Assembly (NCBI GenBank): GCA_003222245.1
Contig: QHVH01000030.1
Location: 1-64,000 of the forward strand
DNA length: 64,000 nucleotides
Direction of reading: 5' to 3'
DNA from: Blastocatellia bacterium AA13
GTDB taxonomy: Bacteria; Acidobacteriota; Blastocatellia; UBA7656
Shown: piece after piece, positions 26,225 through 36,460 of the stretch
Layout: each line of letters begins with the position of its first letter
Position numbering within the stretch: the stretch's first letter is position 1
Program-made: the position numbers and the translations under genes
Notes under the pieces: model-generated
What the model was told of the DNA's origin: nothing
Database searches by the model: none
What the model saw: only the letters and a program-made list of their open reading frames with translations

Positions 26225-27634
26225 CTATTCCTTCCAACCTCCGCCGAGCGCTTTGTAGAGTTGAACCAACGCGAGAAGCTCGTCGCGTTTTATTTGAGAG
26301 AGTGAGAGCTCGGCCGAGAAAAGATCGCGATCGGCATCGAGCGCGTTCAGAAGCGTGTCTACGCCGCCGCGATATCGCAAATAAGACAATCGCGCGCGGT
26401 CCTGCAGCGTCGCTACGAGCAATTCCTGCTGCGTTCGAATCTCTTTGATCCTTGCATACTGCACGAGCGCGTCCGACACCTCCCTGAACGCAGTCTGAAT
26501 CGTTCTTTCGTACTGAACCAGCAGGATGTCTCTTTGCGCTTTGGCAAGCTTCACGTTTGATTTGAGCCGTCCCCCGCTAAAGATCGGCTGGGCTATCCGC
26601 GGCGCGAAGTTCCAGGCGCTTCGTGATCCGCTGAAGAGGTTCGAAAGCTGATTGCTTTCGAATCCAAGAAAGCCGGTCAGACTAATTTGCGGAAAGTACG
26701 CAGCTCGAGCCACGCCGATTGTTGCGTTCGCGGCGATCAAATTCTCCTCGGCAGCGCGGATATCCGGACGCCTTTCGAGCAGCGATGAGGGAAGACCGGG
26801 TGGGACTGCGGCGGGTTTTTCCTGGTCGTTGAGACTGCTGCCTCTCTGAACAGGACCTGGGTTATTGCCGACAAGAAAACTGATCTGATTTTCCGTTTGG
26901 TCGATCCTTCTTTCGGTCTCGGGAATGGCTATGGAAGCCGTGTACACCAACTGTTCCGCTTGACGAACGTCCAGCATCGTCGCGACGCCGCCTTGTTCCC
27001 GAGATCTTATGAGCCGCAATGAATCCTCGCGGCCCGCGAGCGTGCGTTTATCGATTTCCAGCTCGGCGTCAAGCTCGATCAGGTTGAAGTAGGCGGTTGC
27101 AACATCGCCTACTAGCGTCGTGATTACTGCTTTCCGAGTCTCTTCCGTAGATAACAAGTTCGCTCGCGCGGCTTCGGTAGCGCGGCGCAGCCTTCCCCAG
27201 ACGTCGACTTCGAATGAAAGGAGATTTATCAGGACCGAGCCGAACGTGTGTCCTCGCGCCACGCCTTCGGGAAGCGGTATGGCTCCGCCTTTGGAATTCT
27301 CGATAGTGGTTATGCCGACGCTGGGAACGATGCTGGGAAATTGATCGGAGCGGACGATACCGAGATTCGCGCGGGCCGCGCTCACGCGAGCCACGGCTTC
27401 TCGAAGATCGTAATTGCTTACCAGCGCGGTGCGTATGAGCTTCTGAAGCTCCGCGTCCTTGAATACCTCGAACCACTTCAATTCGGCTAGTGAAGCAGGA
27501 TCGGCGGCCGTGTTGGCATCCGCGCCTCGGAACACATCGGGAGTTTTGACGGCGGGTCTCCGGTACTTTGGACCGACGGTACAACCCGACAACAGAAGCA
27601 GGGCCGCGGCGCCCGCCGCAATCAGTTTTCTCAT
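26225..27634 (-). CDS. RND efflux outer-membrane lipoprotein (NodT/OprM family)
   Basis: A 469-residue TolC-like channel. A lipoprotein signal MRKLIAAGAAALLLLSGC puts the lipidated Cys at residue 18, followed by TVGPKYRRP, which is the typical start of the NodT group. The two halves repeat the family pattern of long helices with outer-membrane strands (LLSFEVDVWGRLRRA and SRSAWNFAPRIAQPIFSGGRL). GLPSSLLERRPDIRAAEENL is the hallmark linker. It completes the tripartite pump with the two genes upstream; the gap to the permease gene is 35 bases. Upstream frame to 27868 lies inside the permease gene and is not used. Confidence 0.93.
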   Translation of the reverse strand: MRKLIAAGAAALLLLSGCTVGPKYRRPAVKTPDVFRGADANTAADPASLAELKWFEVFKDAELQKLIRTALVSNYDLREAVARVSAARANLGIVRSDQFPSIVPSVGITTIENSKGGAIPLPEGVARGHTFGSVLINLLSFEVDVWGRLRRATEAARANLLSTEETRKAVITTLVGDVATAYFNLIELDAELEIDKRTLAGREDSLRLIRSREQGGVATMLDVRQAEQLVYTASIAIPETERRIDQTENQISFLVGNNPGPVQRGSSLNDQEKPAAVPPGLPSSLLERRPDIRAAEENLIAANATIGVARAAYFPQISLTGFLGFESNQLSNLFSGSRSAWNFAPRIAQPIFSGGRLKSNVKLAKAQRDILLVQYERTIQTAFREVSDALVQYARIKEIRTQQELLVATLQDRARLSYLRYRGGVDTLLNALDADRDLFSAELSLSQIKRDELLALVQLYKALGGGWKE

Positions 27635-27669
27635 CGCGCTACAACCTCGCGGGCGACCGGGTTCGTCAT

Positions 27670-30600
27670 CTAGTCTCCTTCGCTGTGCACGGCTGTTTCC
27701 GGGGCTGCCGGATGAGGGCGCTTCTTCGCGGCGCCGGACATTCTCTCGACGACATAGAAGCTGACGGGAATGATGAAAATTGCGATACCCGTTGCCGCGA
27801 GCATGCCTACGATAACAACCGTGCCCAGTATTTTCCGCGAGGCGGCGCCCGAGCCGGAAGCAATCCATAGAGGTATGCAGCCAAAGATGAATGCGAAAGA
27901 CGTCATCAGAATGGGCCGCAATCGCAGCCGAGCGCCTCGAAGCGCCGCGTCCACTAAATTGCTTCCTTTTTCGAGCTCGGCTTTGGCGAATTCAACGATT
28001 AGAATCGCGTTCTTGGCGGCGAGTCCGATCAATACAATCAACCCGATTTGCGCGTACAGATCGAAGTCATAACCCCGCAACATTATTCCGACAAAGGCGC
28101 CGAACACGGCGACTGGAACGGTCAGAAGTACGGAGAAGGGAAGAGACCAGCTCTCATACAGCGCCGCGAGAATCAGAAATACGAAAACCAGCGAGAGCGC
28201 GAATACGGTTCCGCTCGTGCCGGAGGCCTTCTTCTCCTGATATGAAAGGTCAGCCCAGTCATAACCCATTTCGCGCGGGAGCGTTTCTTTTGCAACCGCC
28301 TCAAGAGCATCAAGCGCCTGGCCCGAGCTGTAGCCGGGCGCGGCCGATCCGAGAACCTGGGCGGCGCGATATAAGTTGAAGCGATTCGTATATTCCGGAC
28401 CGCTGATTCGTTTCGTGGTCGCGACGGCCGAAATCGGAACCATGGCGCCGTCGTTGTTTTTAACGTAGAACTGCCCGATGTCGCGATCGGTCATTCGTTC
28501 TTCGCCTTCGGCTTGTAGAAACACGCGCCATTGCCGGCCGAATCGATTGAACTGATTTATATAGAGGCCTCCGAGAAACGCCTGCATTGTCTGATAGACA
28601 TCGCTTACCGCAACGCCTTGCTTGAGAACTTTGTCGCGGTCGACATCGGCGAACACCTGTGGAATCGAGGCCGAGAATGGCGAATTGACGCCGGTGAGCT
28701 CCGGCCGTTTTCGACAGGCGGTGAGGAATTTCTGTAAGTTTTGATCGAGAAATTCTACAGAGCCGCCGCTTCGATCCTGAAGCCAGAACGAGAAGCCGCC
28801 CGAGCTTCCAAGGCCGGGAATGGATGGCGGCATGAAAGCGAACGCGGTCGCCTCCGGAACCTCGGCTACCAGGGCGCGGTTCAGCGTTTCCATGATCCCG
28901 CGCGCCTGGAGCTTATCCGATCCGCGCTCATCCCATGGTTTCAGGCCCACAAAGAAGAAGCCTTGATAGCTGGCCGACACCCTGGTCAACAAGCTGAATC
29001 CACCGACCGCATTGTAGAACTGTACGCCTTCGGTCCTTCCGAGAATGTCTTCGATCTTGCGCAACGCCTGGTCGGTTCTTTCCAATGAAGCGGCGGCCGG
29101 AAGCTGGCAGTTCAAAAACAGGTAGCCATAGTCTTCTTCGGGAAGAAAGCTGCTGGGCAGCCGCTTGCCCAGAAAAAGATCGACGCCTGCGAACACTACG
29201 AGAATCAAAATCCCTACCAGCGACTTGCGAATAAGCGCGTGGCTCCAGTTGACGTAACCGTTAGTCGTTTTCTCAAAGGCCCTGTTGAAGGCGCCAAAGA
29301 ATCTGCCGAAGATCCCTCGCGATTGTTTGCGGGGCTTCAACAACAGCGCCGACAGCGCGGGCGACAGCGTCAAGGCGTTAAAGGCGGAGATTAGGACCGA
29401 GATTGCGATCGTGACCGCGAATTGTTTGTTCAACCGGCCCTGAATTCCGCTTATCAAGGCTACCGGGACGAATACCGAGGCAAGTATGAGCGCAATCCCG
29501 ATGACCGGACCCGACACCTCTTTCATGGCCTGGAGCGTTGCATCGCGAGGCGTCATGCCTTCTTCAATGTGATGCTCCACGGCTTCGACGACGACGATCG
29601 CATCGTCTACAACCAGTCCGATGGCCAGCACGAGTCCGAACAACGACAGTGTGTTTATCGAAAAGCCGAGAAGCGGGAATACGGCAAACGTGCCGATCAG
29701 CGAGACCGGCACCGCGATCATTGGAATGAGCGTGGCCCGCCAGTTCTGCAAAAACAAAAAGACTACAAGGATGACCAGGATCATCGCTTCGACAAGAGTC
29801 TTGACTATTTCGCGAATGCCTTCGATGACCGGCAGCGTGGTGTCGAGTGTTATTGCGTAATCGAGATCGGCAGGGAAGCGAGTCTTCAGCTCTTCCATCG
29901 TCTTCTTGACGCCGTCTCCGACCGCGAGTGAATTCGAGCCCGGAGCTTGAAAGATCGCGATGATGCAGCCGGGTTGCCCGTTGACTCTGGCCTTTTGTTG
30001 ATAATTCAGTGCGCCAAGTTCCACGCGGGCGACGTCTTTCATCCTGACCGCGGAGCCATTGGGGTTCGAGCGAACGACTATTTCGGCGAACTCTTCCGGA
30101 GTGCGGAGACGGCCCTGCGCTCGAACCGTGTACGTCATCTCCTTTCCTTTAGGCGCCGGCTCCGCGCCGACCTGACCCGAGGGATTTACCGCGCTTTGTT
30201 GCTGTACGGCTCGAACCAGATCGGGAACGGCGAGTCCAAGTTTCGCCAGAAGATCGGGCTTCACCCATATCCTCATCGCGTAGTCACTGGCGCCGAAGAG
30301 CCTCACTTCGCCGACGCCGGGCACGCGGTAGAGCACGTCGTTTATATTGATGTTCGCGTAGTTGGCGAGGAAGAGTGAGTCGTATGTGTTGCGCGGAGAA
30401 AGGAGCGAGACTACCAGCATCGGTATGCCGGTCGACTTTCGAAGGCTTATTCCGAATTGATTCACGTCCGAAGGCAGATTCGGCTGCGCCTGGGCGATTC
30501 GGTTTTGGACATTGACTTGATCGGTGTTGACGTCTGTGTCGAGATCGAACGTGACGGTCAACTGTTCCGTGCCGTCATTCGCGTTCGTCGACTGCATGTA

Positions 30601-30831
30601 TGTGAGATTGTCGACGCCGTTCATCTGCTGTTCGAGCGGAGTCGACACCGATTGTTCGATGGTTACCGCATCCGCGCCCGTGAAAGTAGTCGACGCGATT
30701 ATCTGAGGCGGCACTATTTGAGGAAATTGCGCCAGAGGAAGTGAACGCATAGACACGAGCCCGCCGATGATAGTGAGGATGGCGATCACCATCGCAACGA
30801 TCGGGCGGTTGATGAAGAATCTCGATATCAT
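27670..30831 (-). CDS. RND multidrug efflux permease (HAE1/AcrB type)
   Basis: A 1053-residue inner-membrane proton-drug antiporter, the normal size for AcrB/MexB. It opens with [21 protein letters not shown]. It has the tandem halves of the family, each with periplasmic porter loops, and [17 protein letters not shown] contains the paired Asp of helix 4 needed for proton relay. [15 protein letters not shown] carries the conserved Lys of helix 10. The aromatic-rich SPQ-type segment [13 protein letters not shown] suggests broad drug range (inference). It is third in the operon STAS-adaptor-permease-channel, 46 bases after the adaptor gene. Confidence 0.96.
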   Translation of the reverse strand: MISRFFINRPIVAMVIAILTIIGGLVSMRSLPLAQFPQIVPPQIIASTTFTGADAVTIEQSVSTPLEQQMNGVDNLTYMQSTNANDGTEQLTVTFDLDTDVNTDQVNVQNRIAQAQPNLPSDVNQFGISLRKSTGIPMLVVSLLSPRNTYDSLFLANYANININDVLYRVPGVGEVRLFGASDYAMRIWVKPDLLAKLGLAVPDLVRAVQQQSAVNPSGQVGAEPAPKGKEMTYTVRAQGRLRTPEEFAEIVVRSNPNGSAVRMKDVARVELGALNYQQKARVNGQPGCIIAIFQAPGSNSLAVGDGVKKTMEELKTRFPADLDYAITLDTTLPVIEGIREIVKTLVEAMILVILVVFLFLQNWRATLIPMIAVPVSLIGTFAVFPLLGFSINTLSLFGLVLAIGLVVDDAIVVVEAVEHHIEEGMTPRDATLQAMKEVSGPVIGIALILASVFVPVALISGIQGRLNKQFAVTIAISVLISAFNALTLSPALSALLLKPRKQSRGIFGRFFGAFNRAFEKTTNGYVNWSHALIRKSLVGILILVVFAGVDLFLGKRLPSSFLPEEDYGYLFLNCQLPAAASLERTDQALRKIEDILGRTEGVQFYNAVGGFSLLTRVSASYQGFFFVGLKPWDERGSDKLQARGIMETLNRALVAEVPEATAFAFMPPSIPGLGSSGGFSFWLQDRSGGSVEFLDQNLQKFLTACRKRPELTGVNSPFSASIPQVFADVDRDKVLKQGVAVSDVYQTMQAFLGGLYINQFNRFGRQWRVFLQAEGEERMTDRDIGQFYVKNNDGAMVPISAVATTKRISGPEYTNRFNLYRAAQVLGSAAPGYSSGQALDALEAVAKETLPREMGYDWADLSYQEKKASGTSGTVFALSLVFVFLILAALYESWSLPFSVLLTVPVAVFGAFVGIMLRGYDFDLYAQIGLIVLIGLAAKNAILIVEFAKAELEKGSNLVDAALRGARLRLRPILMTSFAFIFGCIPLWIASGSGAASRKILGTVVIVGMLAATGIAIFIIPVSFYVVERMSGAAKKRPHPAAPETAVHSEGD

Positions 30832-30877
30832 CGCTCGTTTATGAAGCCGCGAACAACAAAGTTCCGAAGGGATACTC

Positions 30878-32170
30878 TTACGGCGTAGGGCCTCCGTTCA
30901 AAGGGGTATAAGGTTTGGGAGTTATAGTTGTGCCCGCCCTGACTCGCTGCGTGCCTTCCACCACGATCGTCTCGCCTGCCTTCAAGCCTTCGTCGATTAT
31001 CCACATCGAGCCGGTTCGCTCGCCGACCTTCACCGTTCTGATCTCAACCTTGTTCTCATTATCGACGACCGCTGCTTGATAACTGCCCTGCATTTCCGTG
31101 ACCGCGCGCTGAGGAACCAGCAGCGCTGCTTCACGGGTGCTGGTCATCGCGCGAACACGGCCGTACTGACCGGGACGAAGCGTGTTTCCCGGATTCGGAA
31201 ATGTGCCCGCCAGTCTGATCGTGCCGGTCTTCTCGTTTACTTCTCGATCACCTACAAAAAACTTGCCTTTGTGAGGGTACGTTGTTCCATCGGCGAGGAC
31301 CAGTTCCAATTCCGTTTCGCGTCCTATAGCGCCTTTGTCGCTCTTCGTGATATTGCGGCGCACATAGTGCAGGTATTCCTGTTCGGGGAGCGTAAAGTAG
31401 ACCTTGATCGGATCGACGGTAGAAACCGTAGTCAGCGGCTGGCTTGATGGGCTGACCAGGTCGCCAACCTGCGCCTGCGCGATTCCGGCAATTCCGTCGA
31501 TGGGCGATGTAATGCTGGTGAAGCCAAGGTTCAATTGCGCGCTCTTCAAGTTGGCGGTAGAAGCCTCGACGCCTGCCCTGGCTGCAACAAGAGCGGCTCT
31601 GGCGGTCTCTACAGCAGCGGCGGCGGCCTCAACCTGAGCTTTCGCGGCAAGATTGAACTGAATGGCGTTCTGCAGTTCCTGTTCGGTGATCGCTCTTTCT
31701 TTAGCCAGCGGAGTGTAGCGCTCGACGTCGAGTTTAGTCTTTCCCTGATTGGCCTTGGCCTGTGAAAGCTGCGCCTGCGCTTGCAGCAACTGCCCATTTG
31801 CCTGCGCGACTTGTCCCTGTGCTTTGGCGAGGTCTCCTTTGGCCTGTTCAGCGGCGGCCTCGAGAGGTCTCCGGTCGATTTCAAACAGCAACTGGCCTTT
31901 CCTTACAAAGGAGCCTTCCGTATAGTTCTTGCTCCGCAGATAGCCCATCGCCTGCGCTTTTATCTGGGCGTTTACCATTCCATCAAGCGTTCCGATCCAC
32001 TCGCCGTATATCGGTACATCCCTTTGTTCGACCTTCGTGGTCTCGACTTCGACAGGAGCGGGCGCTTGATTTGACTGCTTTGGCTTCGAGCAGCCGATTC
32101 CCGGCAGCACTGAAGCCAGCAGCGCTGAAGCCAGCAGCGTAAGCAGGATAGATCTGAAGAAAATTTTCAT
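30878..32170 (-). CDS. RND efflux periplasmic adaptor (AcrA/MexA)
   Basis: A 430-residue membrane-fusion lipoprotein. The signal [27 protein letters not shown] places lipid on C27; the LLASALLAS segment comes from a short DNA duplication (about 32102-32140). A lipoyl half ([30 protein letters not shown]), a long coiled-coil hairpin rich in Ala/Gln (about residues 95-190), and the barrel domains ([37 protein letters not shown]) are in the family order. ATG at 32170 is chosen because the longer frame overlaps the upstream STAS gene. It bridges permease and outer-membrane channel. Confidence 0.94.
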   Translation of the reverse strand: MKIFFRSILLTLLASALLASVLPGIGCSKPKQSNQAPAPVEVETTKVEQRDVPIYGEWIGTLDGMVNAQIKAQAMGYLRSKNYTEGSFVRKGQLLFEIDRRPLEAAAEQAKGDLAKAQGQVAQANGQLLQAQAQLSQAKANQGKTKLDVERYTPLAKERAITEQELQNAIQFNLAAKAQVEAAAAAVETARAALVAARAGVEASTANLKSAQLNLGFTSITSPIDGIAGIAQAQVGDLVSPSSQPLTTVSTVDPIKVYFTLPEQEYLHYVRRNITKSDKGAIGRETELELVLADGTTYPHKGKFFVGDREVNEKTGTIRLAGTFPNPGNTLRPGQYGRVRAMTSTREAALLVPQRAVTEMQGSYQAAVVDNENKVEIRTVKVGERTGSMWIIDEGLKAGETIVVEGTQRVRAGTTITPKPYTPLNGGPTP

Positions 32171-32225
32171 GCTTCTCTCGGGCCGAAATCGCCGGCCGTC
32201 CGATGCTCCACAGCCAGAGCCTGCA

Positions 32226-32519
32226 TCAATTGGGTCTCGCATTCTCGACCTGTGCTTCAATCTCGTCAACGATCAAGTTCATCAGGCAGCCGGTCGGCAC
32301 GAGTATCACGCCGGCTCGCCGCATTTCAGTCAGGAGGGCTCTTCCCCCTGAATCCACGAAAGTGACCGACGTCAGATTGACAACTATAGGCCGCTCGCGT
32401 CCCGAAAGAGATTCGGCCTGCCAGCACTTCTCAAGCTCGCGGACCCATGGTCCCATGAGACGGCCTTCGACGTTCAGATCGATCGATTCGGCATCACGTT
32501 TAATACCGATTCTCAGCAT
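32226..32519 (-). CDS. STAS-domain protein (anti-anti-sigma-like)
   Basis: A 97-residue single STAS domain. It shows the family's opening beta strands (LRIGIKRDAESIDLNVEGRL), a helix (GPWVRELEKCW), then VVNLTSVTFVDSGGRALLTEM, where the Ser in FVDSGG is at the position of the phosphorylated Ser of SpoIIAA. A C-terminal region (LMNLIVDEIE) completes the fold. Single STAS proteins bind anti-sigma kinases or gate other regulators. It is the first gene of the RND efflux operon, 55 bases before the adaptor start, and lies behind a sigma-54 promoter. No kinase or anti-sigma factor is adjacent. GGAG lies 5 bases before the ATG. Confidence 0.8.
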   Translation of the reverse strand: MLRIGIKRDAESIDLNVEGRLMGPWVRELEKCWQAESLSGRERPIVVNLTSVTFVDSGGRALLTEMRRAGVILVPTGCLMNLIVDEIEAQVENARPN

Positions 32520-32560
32520 ACCACTCCGCTACAGAACGCAAGCAAATGGAGTGAGACTAT

Positions 32561-32576
32561 CGCAAATGAGGGTCCA
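32561..32576 (-). promoter_or_regulatory. Sigma-54 -24/-12 promoter before the STAS-RND operon
   Basis: On the minus strand TGGACCCTCATTTGCG matches TGGCACG-N4-TTGCW: GG and GC are separated by exactly 10 bases. The -12 GC lies at 32562-32563, predicting a start near 32550, about 30 bases before the STAS ATG. The divergent neighbour is a sigma-54 activator, which supports the call. Confidence 0.6.
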
Positions 32577-32661
32577 CACAACCTGCGTGAGTCATTGGGA
32601 CTTTCCCCTTGGCATTCTCGATCGGGTAGTGATAGAGCGTCGTGGAAGGGCGACCGCATAT

Positions 32662-32686
32662 GGTCACGTGGCCATAAACGGTCACG
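32662..32686. promoter_or_regulatory. Direct repeat GGTCACG, candidate activator-binding site
   Basis: GGTCACG occurs at 32662-32668 and 32680-32686, 18 bases apart, and the first copy is inside the imperfect palindrome ATGGTCACGTGGCCAT (32660-32675). This lies 110-135 bases upstream of the predicted sigma-54 start at 32550, the usual distance for an enhancer-binding protein site. Confidence 0.4.
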
Positions 32687-32790
32687 CTACGAAGCTCTTG
32701 CGGGAGAGATTTGTGCCGGTCGATGAGCAAGTGATGGCTGGCAAGAACTGCTTTCGGACTTTGGAAAATGGCGTTCAGTCGCCGGCGGAC

Positions 32791-32819
32791 TTGACGTTAA
32801 GCACGTAACAGACTTGTAT
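32791..32819 (+). promoter_or_regulatory. Sigma-70 promoter of the sigma-54 activator gene
   Basis: TTGACG (32791-32796) and TTGTAT (32814-32819) are 17 bases apart. The GTG start at 32840 leaves a very short leader carrying AAGGAGGA. Confidence 0.5.
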
Positions 32820-32839
32820 TACTTGAGGAAGGAGGACGA

Positions 32840-34891
32840 GTGATCCAGAATTCGGCCACCGCCGCGGTTGAATTGGCTCCTGAGAAGTACCTTCTTTTAT
32901 TGGATCTCACAAAAGCCATCGCGTCTCATCGCAATCTGTCCGAGCTTTTTCACGAGCTTGCTAACGATCTCCATCAGCTTTTCGAGTTTCACAATCTATC
33001 AATAATGCTGCACGATGAGCCGAACAACTTGATGCGGCTCTATATCCTCGAGACAAGCGAACCTGCGATGCGAGAAGCGCCCACGGAGGTGCCGATCGAA
33101 GGGTCGCTCGCGGGACTTGTGTGGAAAAGCCAGCAGCCGTTTGTTTCAGCCGATCTTAAGCGCGAGTCCCGGTTCACTACCATCAATTTGATCCAGAGGC
33201 TGCCCGTAAGATCGGTGTGCACGCTGCCGCTGACCACGGCGCACGAGCGGCTTGGAGTGATGAGCATCGCCAGCGACAAGATCGGCGCGTATGACGGCAT
33301 AGACTTGCAGTTTGCCCAGCAGGTCGCCACTCAAATAGCGGTGGCAGTCGAGACTCAACGCTATCAGCAGCAATTGGCCCGAGAGCGAGACCGATCTGAT
33401 CTGTTGCTGAAAATCAATAATATGCTGGTTTCCAATCTCAATCTGCGGGAGCTCTTGTCGGCCGTGTCCGTGTGTCTCCGTCGAGTCCTGCCGCACGATC
33501 TGGCCGGACTGGCGCTCTATGATCCCGCGATAGAGAAGCTTCGGGTCGTAGCAATGGATTTCCCAAGCGACGAGAGCCTTTTTATAGAAGGAGAAATTCT
33601 GCCGCTTGATAACAGCCCGGCCGGAGTTGCATTCACAGAGCAGCGCGCGGTCGTTCACGGCGCGACATTTCCGGACGGAGTTCGGTTGAGACCGCGCCTG
33701 GCGAATGCCGGAGTGAAATCCGGCTGTCTGGCGCCGCTGATCTCGCGCGGGCGAGCGCTCGGAATCCTTGGCGTGGCGAGTCTGGGCGAGAATGGGTTTG
33801 CATCGGACGACGCGGATTTGCTGAGTGAGATCGCCAAACAAGTCGCGATCGCGGTCGAAAACGCTATTGCATTTCGCGAAATCGATTCGCTCAAGAACAA
33901 GCTGGCCGAAGAGAAGCTTTATCTGGAAGAGGAGATCAGGACCGAATATAACTTCGAAGAAATGATAGGCGGCAGCCCCGCGCTCAAACGAGTGTTGCAG
34001 GATGTTGAAACCGTGGCTCGCACCGATTCGACGGTCTTGATTTATGGAGAGACTGGGACAGGGAAGGAGTTAATCGCTCGGGCGATTCACAACCTCGGCG
34101 CCCGGCGAGAACGTACTCTGGTAAAAGTGAATTGCGCTTCGATCCCTTCCGGACTTCTTGAGAGCGAGATGTTCGGGCATGAGAAGGGCGCTTTCACGGG
34201 AGCGATTGAGCGACGCGTGGGCCGATTTGAGCTCGCGCACGAGGGCACGATTTTTCTAGATGAAGTCGGGGACATTCCGCTCGAGTTACAACCGAAGCTG
34301 CTTCGCGTGCTCCAGGAACAGGAGTTCGAACGCCTGGGGAGCTCGCGCACGATTCGAGTAGACGCGCGCGTGGTCGCCGCGACGAACTCGGATCTTGGCC
34401 AGATGGTGGCCGAGAAAAAGTTTCGCGGGGATCTCTATTATCGATTAAACGTATTTCCGATATGCCTGCCGCCCTTGCGCGAGCGCCGCGAAGACATTCC
34501 CCTGCTTGTGAACTTCTTCGCTAATAAGTTCGCGCAGCGGATGCGAAAGCCGATCGAGAGGATTCAGAGCGAAACGATGGCTGTTCTCGTGAACTATGGC
34601 TGGCCGGGTAACATTCGCGAGCTGCAGAATCTCATCGAGCGCGCGGTTATTCATTCACGCGGCCCGGTTCTGGAGATCCCCGTCGCTAATCTCAAGCGCT
34701 CTGATAAGGATCTTCGCGGCCATAAAGGGGGAAGGCTTGAAGATGTAGAACGCGAGCATATTCTAAAAATGCTTGGGGAGGCTGGTTGGGTTATCGGCGG
34801 CCCGGCGGGCGCGGCCGCGAGATTGGGACTAAACCGGACTACCTTGAATAATAGACTCCGAAAGCTGGGTATCACTCGCCCACGAGTATAA
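32840..34891 (+). CDS. Sigma-54-dependent transcriptional activator with two GAF domains
   Basis: A 683-residue NtrC-family activator. Two GAF sensory domains occupy about residues 20-170 and 185-340. An AAA+ domain follows: Walker A GETGTGKE near 402, the sigma-54 contact loop GAFTGA near 450, Walker B IFLDEVGD, and arginine-finger region RLGSSRTIRVDARVVAATN. A Fis-type helix-turn-helix is at the C terminus (AAARLGLNRTTLNNRLRKLG). GAF domains sense small ligands or redox state; the ligand is unknown. It starts at GTG with AAGGAGGA just upstream. It is divergent from the STAS-RND operon, whose control region has a -24/-12 site, so that operon is the likely target (inference). Confidence 0.93.
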   Translation: MIQNSATAAVELAPEKYLLLLDLTKAIASHRNLSELFHELANDLHQLFEFHNLSIMLHDEPNNLMRLYILETSEPAMREAPTEVPIEGSLAGLVWKSQQPFVSADLKRESRFTTINLIQRLPVRSVCTLPLTTAHERLGVMSIASDKIGAYDGIDLQFAQQVATQIAVAVETQRYQQQLARERDRSDLLLKINNMLVSNLNLRELLSAVSVCLRRVLPHDLAGLALYDPAIEKLRVVAMDFPSDESLFIEGEILPLDNSPAGVAFTEQRAVVHGATFPDGVRLRPRLANAGVKSGCLAPLISRGRALGILGVASLGENGFASDDADLLSEIAKQVAIAVENAIAFREIDSLKNKLAEEKLYLEEEIRTEYNFEEMIGGSPALKRVLQDVETVARTDSTVLIYGETGTGKELIARAIHNLGARRERTLVKVNCASIPSGLLESEMFGHEKGAFTGAIERRVGRFELAHEGTIFLDEVGDIPLELQPKLLRVLQEQEFERLGSSRTIRVDARVVAATNSDLGQMVAEKKFRGDLYYRLNVFPICLPPLRERREDIPLLVNFFANKFAQRMRKPIERIQSETMAVLVNYGWPGNIRELQNLIERAVIHSRGPVLEIPVANLKRSDKDLRGHKGGRLEDVEREHILKMLGEAGWVIGGPAGAAARLGLNRTTLNNRLRKLGITRPRV

Positions 34892-34939
34892 CTAATCGAT
34901 CAGCGCTATCAGGAGGGAAGATTTCTTTCAGCGCTACGT

Positions 34940-34968
34940 AAAAAAACCGCTGCGGGAAACCGCAGCGG
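34940..34968 (-). terminator. Intrinsic terminator after ftsZ
   Basis: CCGCTGCGG (34947-34955) and CCGCAGCGG (34960-34968) form a perfect 9-bp stem around GAAA. On the minus strand it is followed by TTTTTTT (34940-34946), 39 bases after the ftsZ stop. It closes the division and cell wall cluster. The activator gene on the other strand ends 49 bases away, but lacks the T run there. Confidence 0.92.
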
Positions 34969-35006
34969 CTCGTGGCTAAGGAGGATCACTCAGTAGATAA
35001 GTGTCG

Positions 35007-36140
35007 TCAATCCGCTTTCTTTCGCATGAACGCCGGAACGTCCAAATCGGTTCGGCGGTCGCCGGCCGGCGCGACGCGAGAGTCGGCAAGCGTCGACCGA
35101 TCGGCGGATTGCGTTGAAATGGTACGAACCGGCTCGGCCGCAACAAAGGTCTTATCAAATCCGGTGGCGATTACGGTGATCTTCATCTCGTCATTCAAAC
35201 GTTCATCGAGCACGGCTCCGAAGATAATGTTCGCATCTTCGTCAGCCGAATCGTGAATGATCGACATCGCCTCGTTCACTTCGAAGAGCGTTAAGTTTTG
35301 CCCGCCTGAGATGTTGACCAGCAAGCCCTTCGCGCCTTCTATGGACGCCTCTTCGAGCAGAGGGCTGGAGATCGCGCGCTGCGTTGATTCCAGCGCCCGA
35401 TTGTCGCCCGAAGCGGCGCCGGTTCCCATGAGAGCCATTCCCATTCCGGCCATGATTGTCTTGACGTCCGCAAAGTCGACGTTGATCAACCCGGGAACGG
35501 TGATGATGTCTGAAATGCCCTGTACGGCCTGTCGCAGGACGTCATCCGCGAGCTTGAACGACTCCAGGAACGGGGTTCCTTTTGAGACGGCGTTCATTAA
35601 TCTTTCGTTCGGAATAGTGATCACCGTATCGACGCATTCTCGCAATTCGTTCAGACCCTGCTCGCTCTGGCGCATGCGTCGATTGCCTTCGAATCGAAAT
35701 GGTTTGGTAACCACCGCGACGGTAAGAGCTCCAAGCTCGGTGGCAAGGCTTGCGATGATAGGAGCGGCGCCCGTTCCGGTACCGCCGCCAAGCCCGGTTG
35801 TTATAAAGACCATATCGGCGCCTTCTATGGCCTCGATAATCTTTTCAGTGTCTTCAAGAGCGGACTGTCTTCCAACCTCGGGGTCGCCGCCAGCGCCAAG
35901 TCCCTTGGTGAGTTTCTCCCCGATTTGAAGTTTGACAGATGCCCTTGAATTTTTGAGCGCTTGTAAATCCGTATTCGCGACCAGGAATTCGACTCCTTCG
36001 ATGCCGGCTTCGATCATCCTGTTGATCGCGTTGCCGCCGCCGCCCCCGATCCCTATGACTTTAATACACGCTCCATTTGTCGAAGGATCCGGTTCAAATG
36101 TGATGATGCCGCGAGTTTCCCTGCGTTCTTCCGCTGCCAT
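35007..36140 (-). CDS. ftsZ: Cell division protein FtsZ
   Basis: A 377-residue tubulin-like GTPase that polymerises into the division ring. [15 protein letters not shown] opens the GTP site; the tubulin signature [12 protein letters not shown] and the T7-loop ([14 protein letters not shown]) supply the GTPase catalytic Asp residues. A short variable linker ends in the C-terminal peptide [13 protein letters not shown], which binds FtsA and other partners. AGGAGG lies 7 bases before the ATG. It is the last gene of the cluster and is separated from ftsA by 320 bases of structured DNA, then followed by an intrinsic terminator. Confidence 0.98.
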   Translation of the reverse strand: MAAEERRETRGIITFEPDPSTNGACIKVIGIGGGGGNAINRMIEAGIEGVEFLVANTDLQALKNSRASVKLQIGEKLTKGLGAGGDPEVGRQSALEDTEKIIEAIEGADMVFITTGLGGGTGTGAAPIIASLATELGALTVAVVTKPFRFEGNRRMRQSEQGLNELRECVDTVITIPNERLMNAVSKGTPFLESFKLADDVLRQAVQGISDIITVPGLINVDFADVKTIMAGMGMALMGTGAASGDNRALESTQRAISSPLLEEASIEGAKGLLVNISGGQNLTLFEVNEAMSIIHDSADEDANIIFGAVLDERLNDEMKITVIATGFDKTFVAAEPVRTISTQSADRSTLADSRVAPAGDRRTDLDVPAFMRKKAD

Positions 36141-36182
36141 CGTGGGGCCTCCTAACCTTGATAACTAGAACTCTACCTAGAC

Positions 36183-36316
36183 AAGCGCCGACCGGATCGG
36201 TGGCGCTTACAATAATGTAAATCCTATGTGAATTCAAACACTGCCCTGTGCGCCGGGGTTGCAGCACAGAACCCCCTCTCGCGCCAGAGGCGCGACCATC
36301 GGTTAACGGGGGTTCT
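36183..36316 (-). promoter_or_regulatory. Structured leader between ftsA and ftsZ
   Basis: Four paired elements lie in the 320-base spacer. (1) AAGCGCC (36183-36189) with GGCGCTT (36202-36208), with inner ACCG/CGGT. (2) CTGTGC (36246-36251) with GCACAG (36264-36269). (3) AGAACCCCC (36268-36276) with GGGGGTTCT (36308-36316). (4) Inside it, TCGCGCC (36279-36285) with GGCGCGA (36289-36295). Elements 2 and 3 overlap by two bases, so they may compete. No T run follows, and no known riboswitch pattern was recognised. It may hold an ftsZ-specific promoter or translational control. Confidence 0.6.
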
Positions 36317-36460
36317 CCATTACAGTGCCTGTGAGGCTGGCAGCTTATAGCTACAATATATGGTAGACCTGATTTCTGAAGACCCGCCAAATAGTAGCAC
36401 ATGAAAATCACCCGAACAACAAATATTTGCGAACCAGCCTCTTTTTATTTCGCTTCAGAG

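Noticed and set aside
32661-32675. CACGTG as a Fnr/Crp-type or eukaryotic-style E-box
   Set aside because: The half sites do not match Crp or Fnr; it is better treated as part of the GGTCACG repeat before the sigma-54 promoter.
36141-36460. Known riboswitch between ftsA and ftsZ
   Set aside because: No conserved aptamer words of the common classes (TPP, SAM, B12, glycine, FMN, c-di-GMP, PreQ1) were found; only stems are seen.
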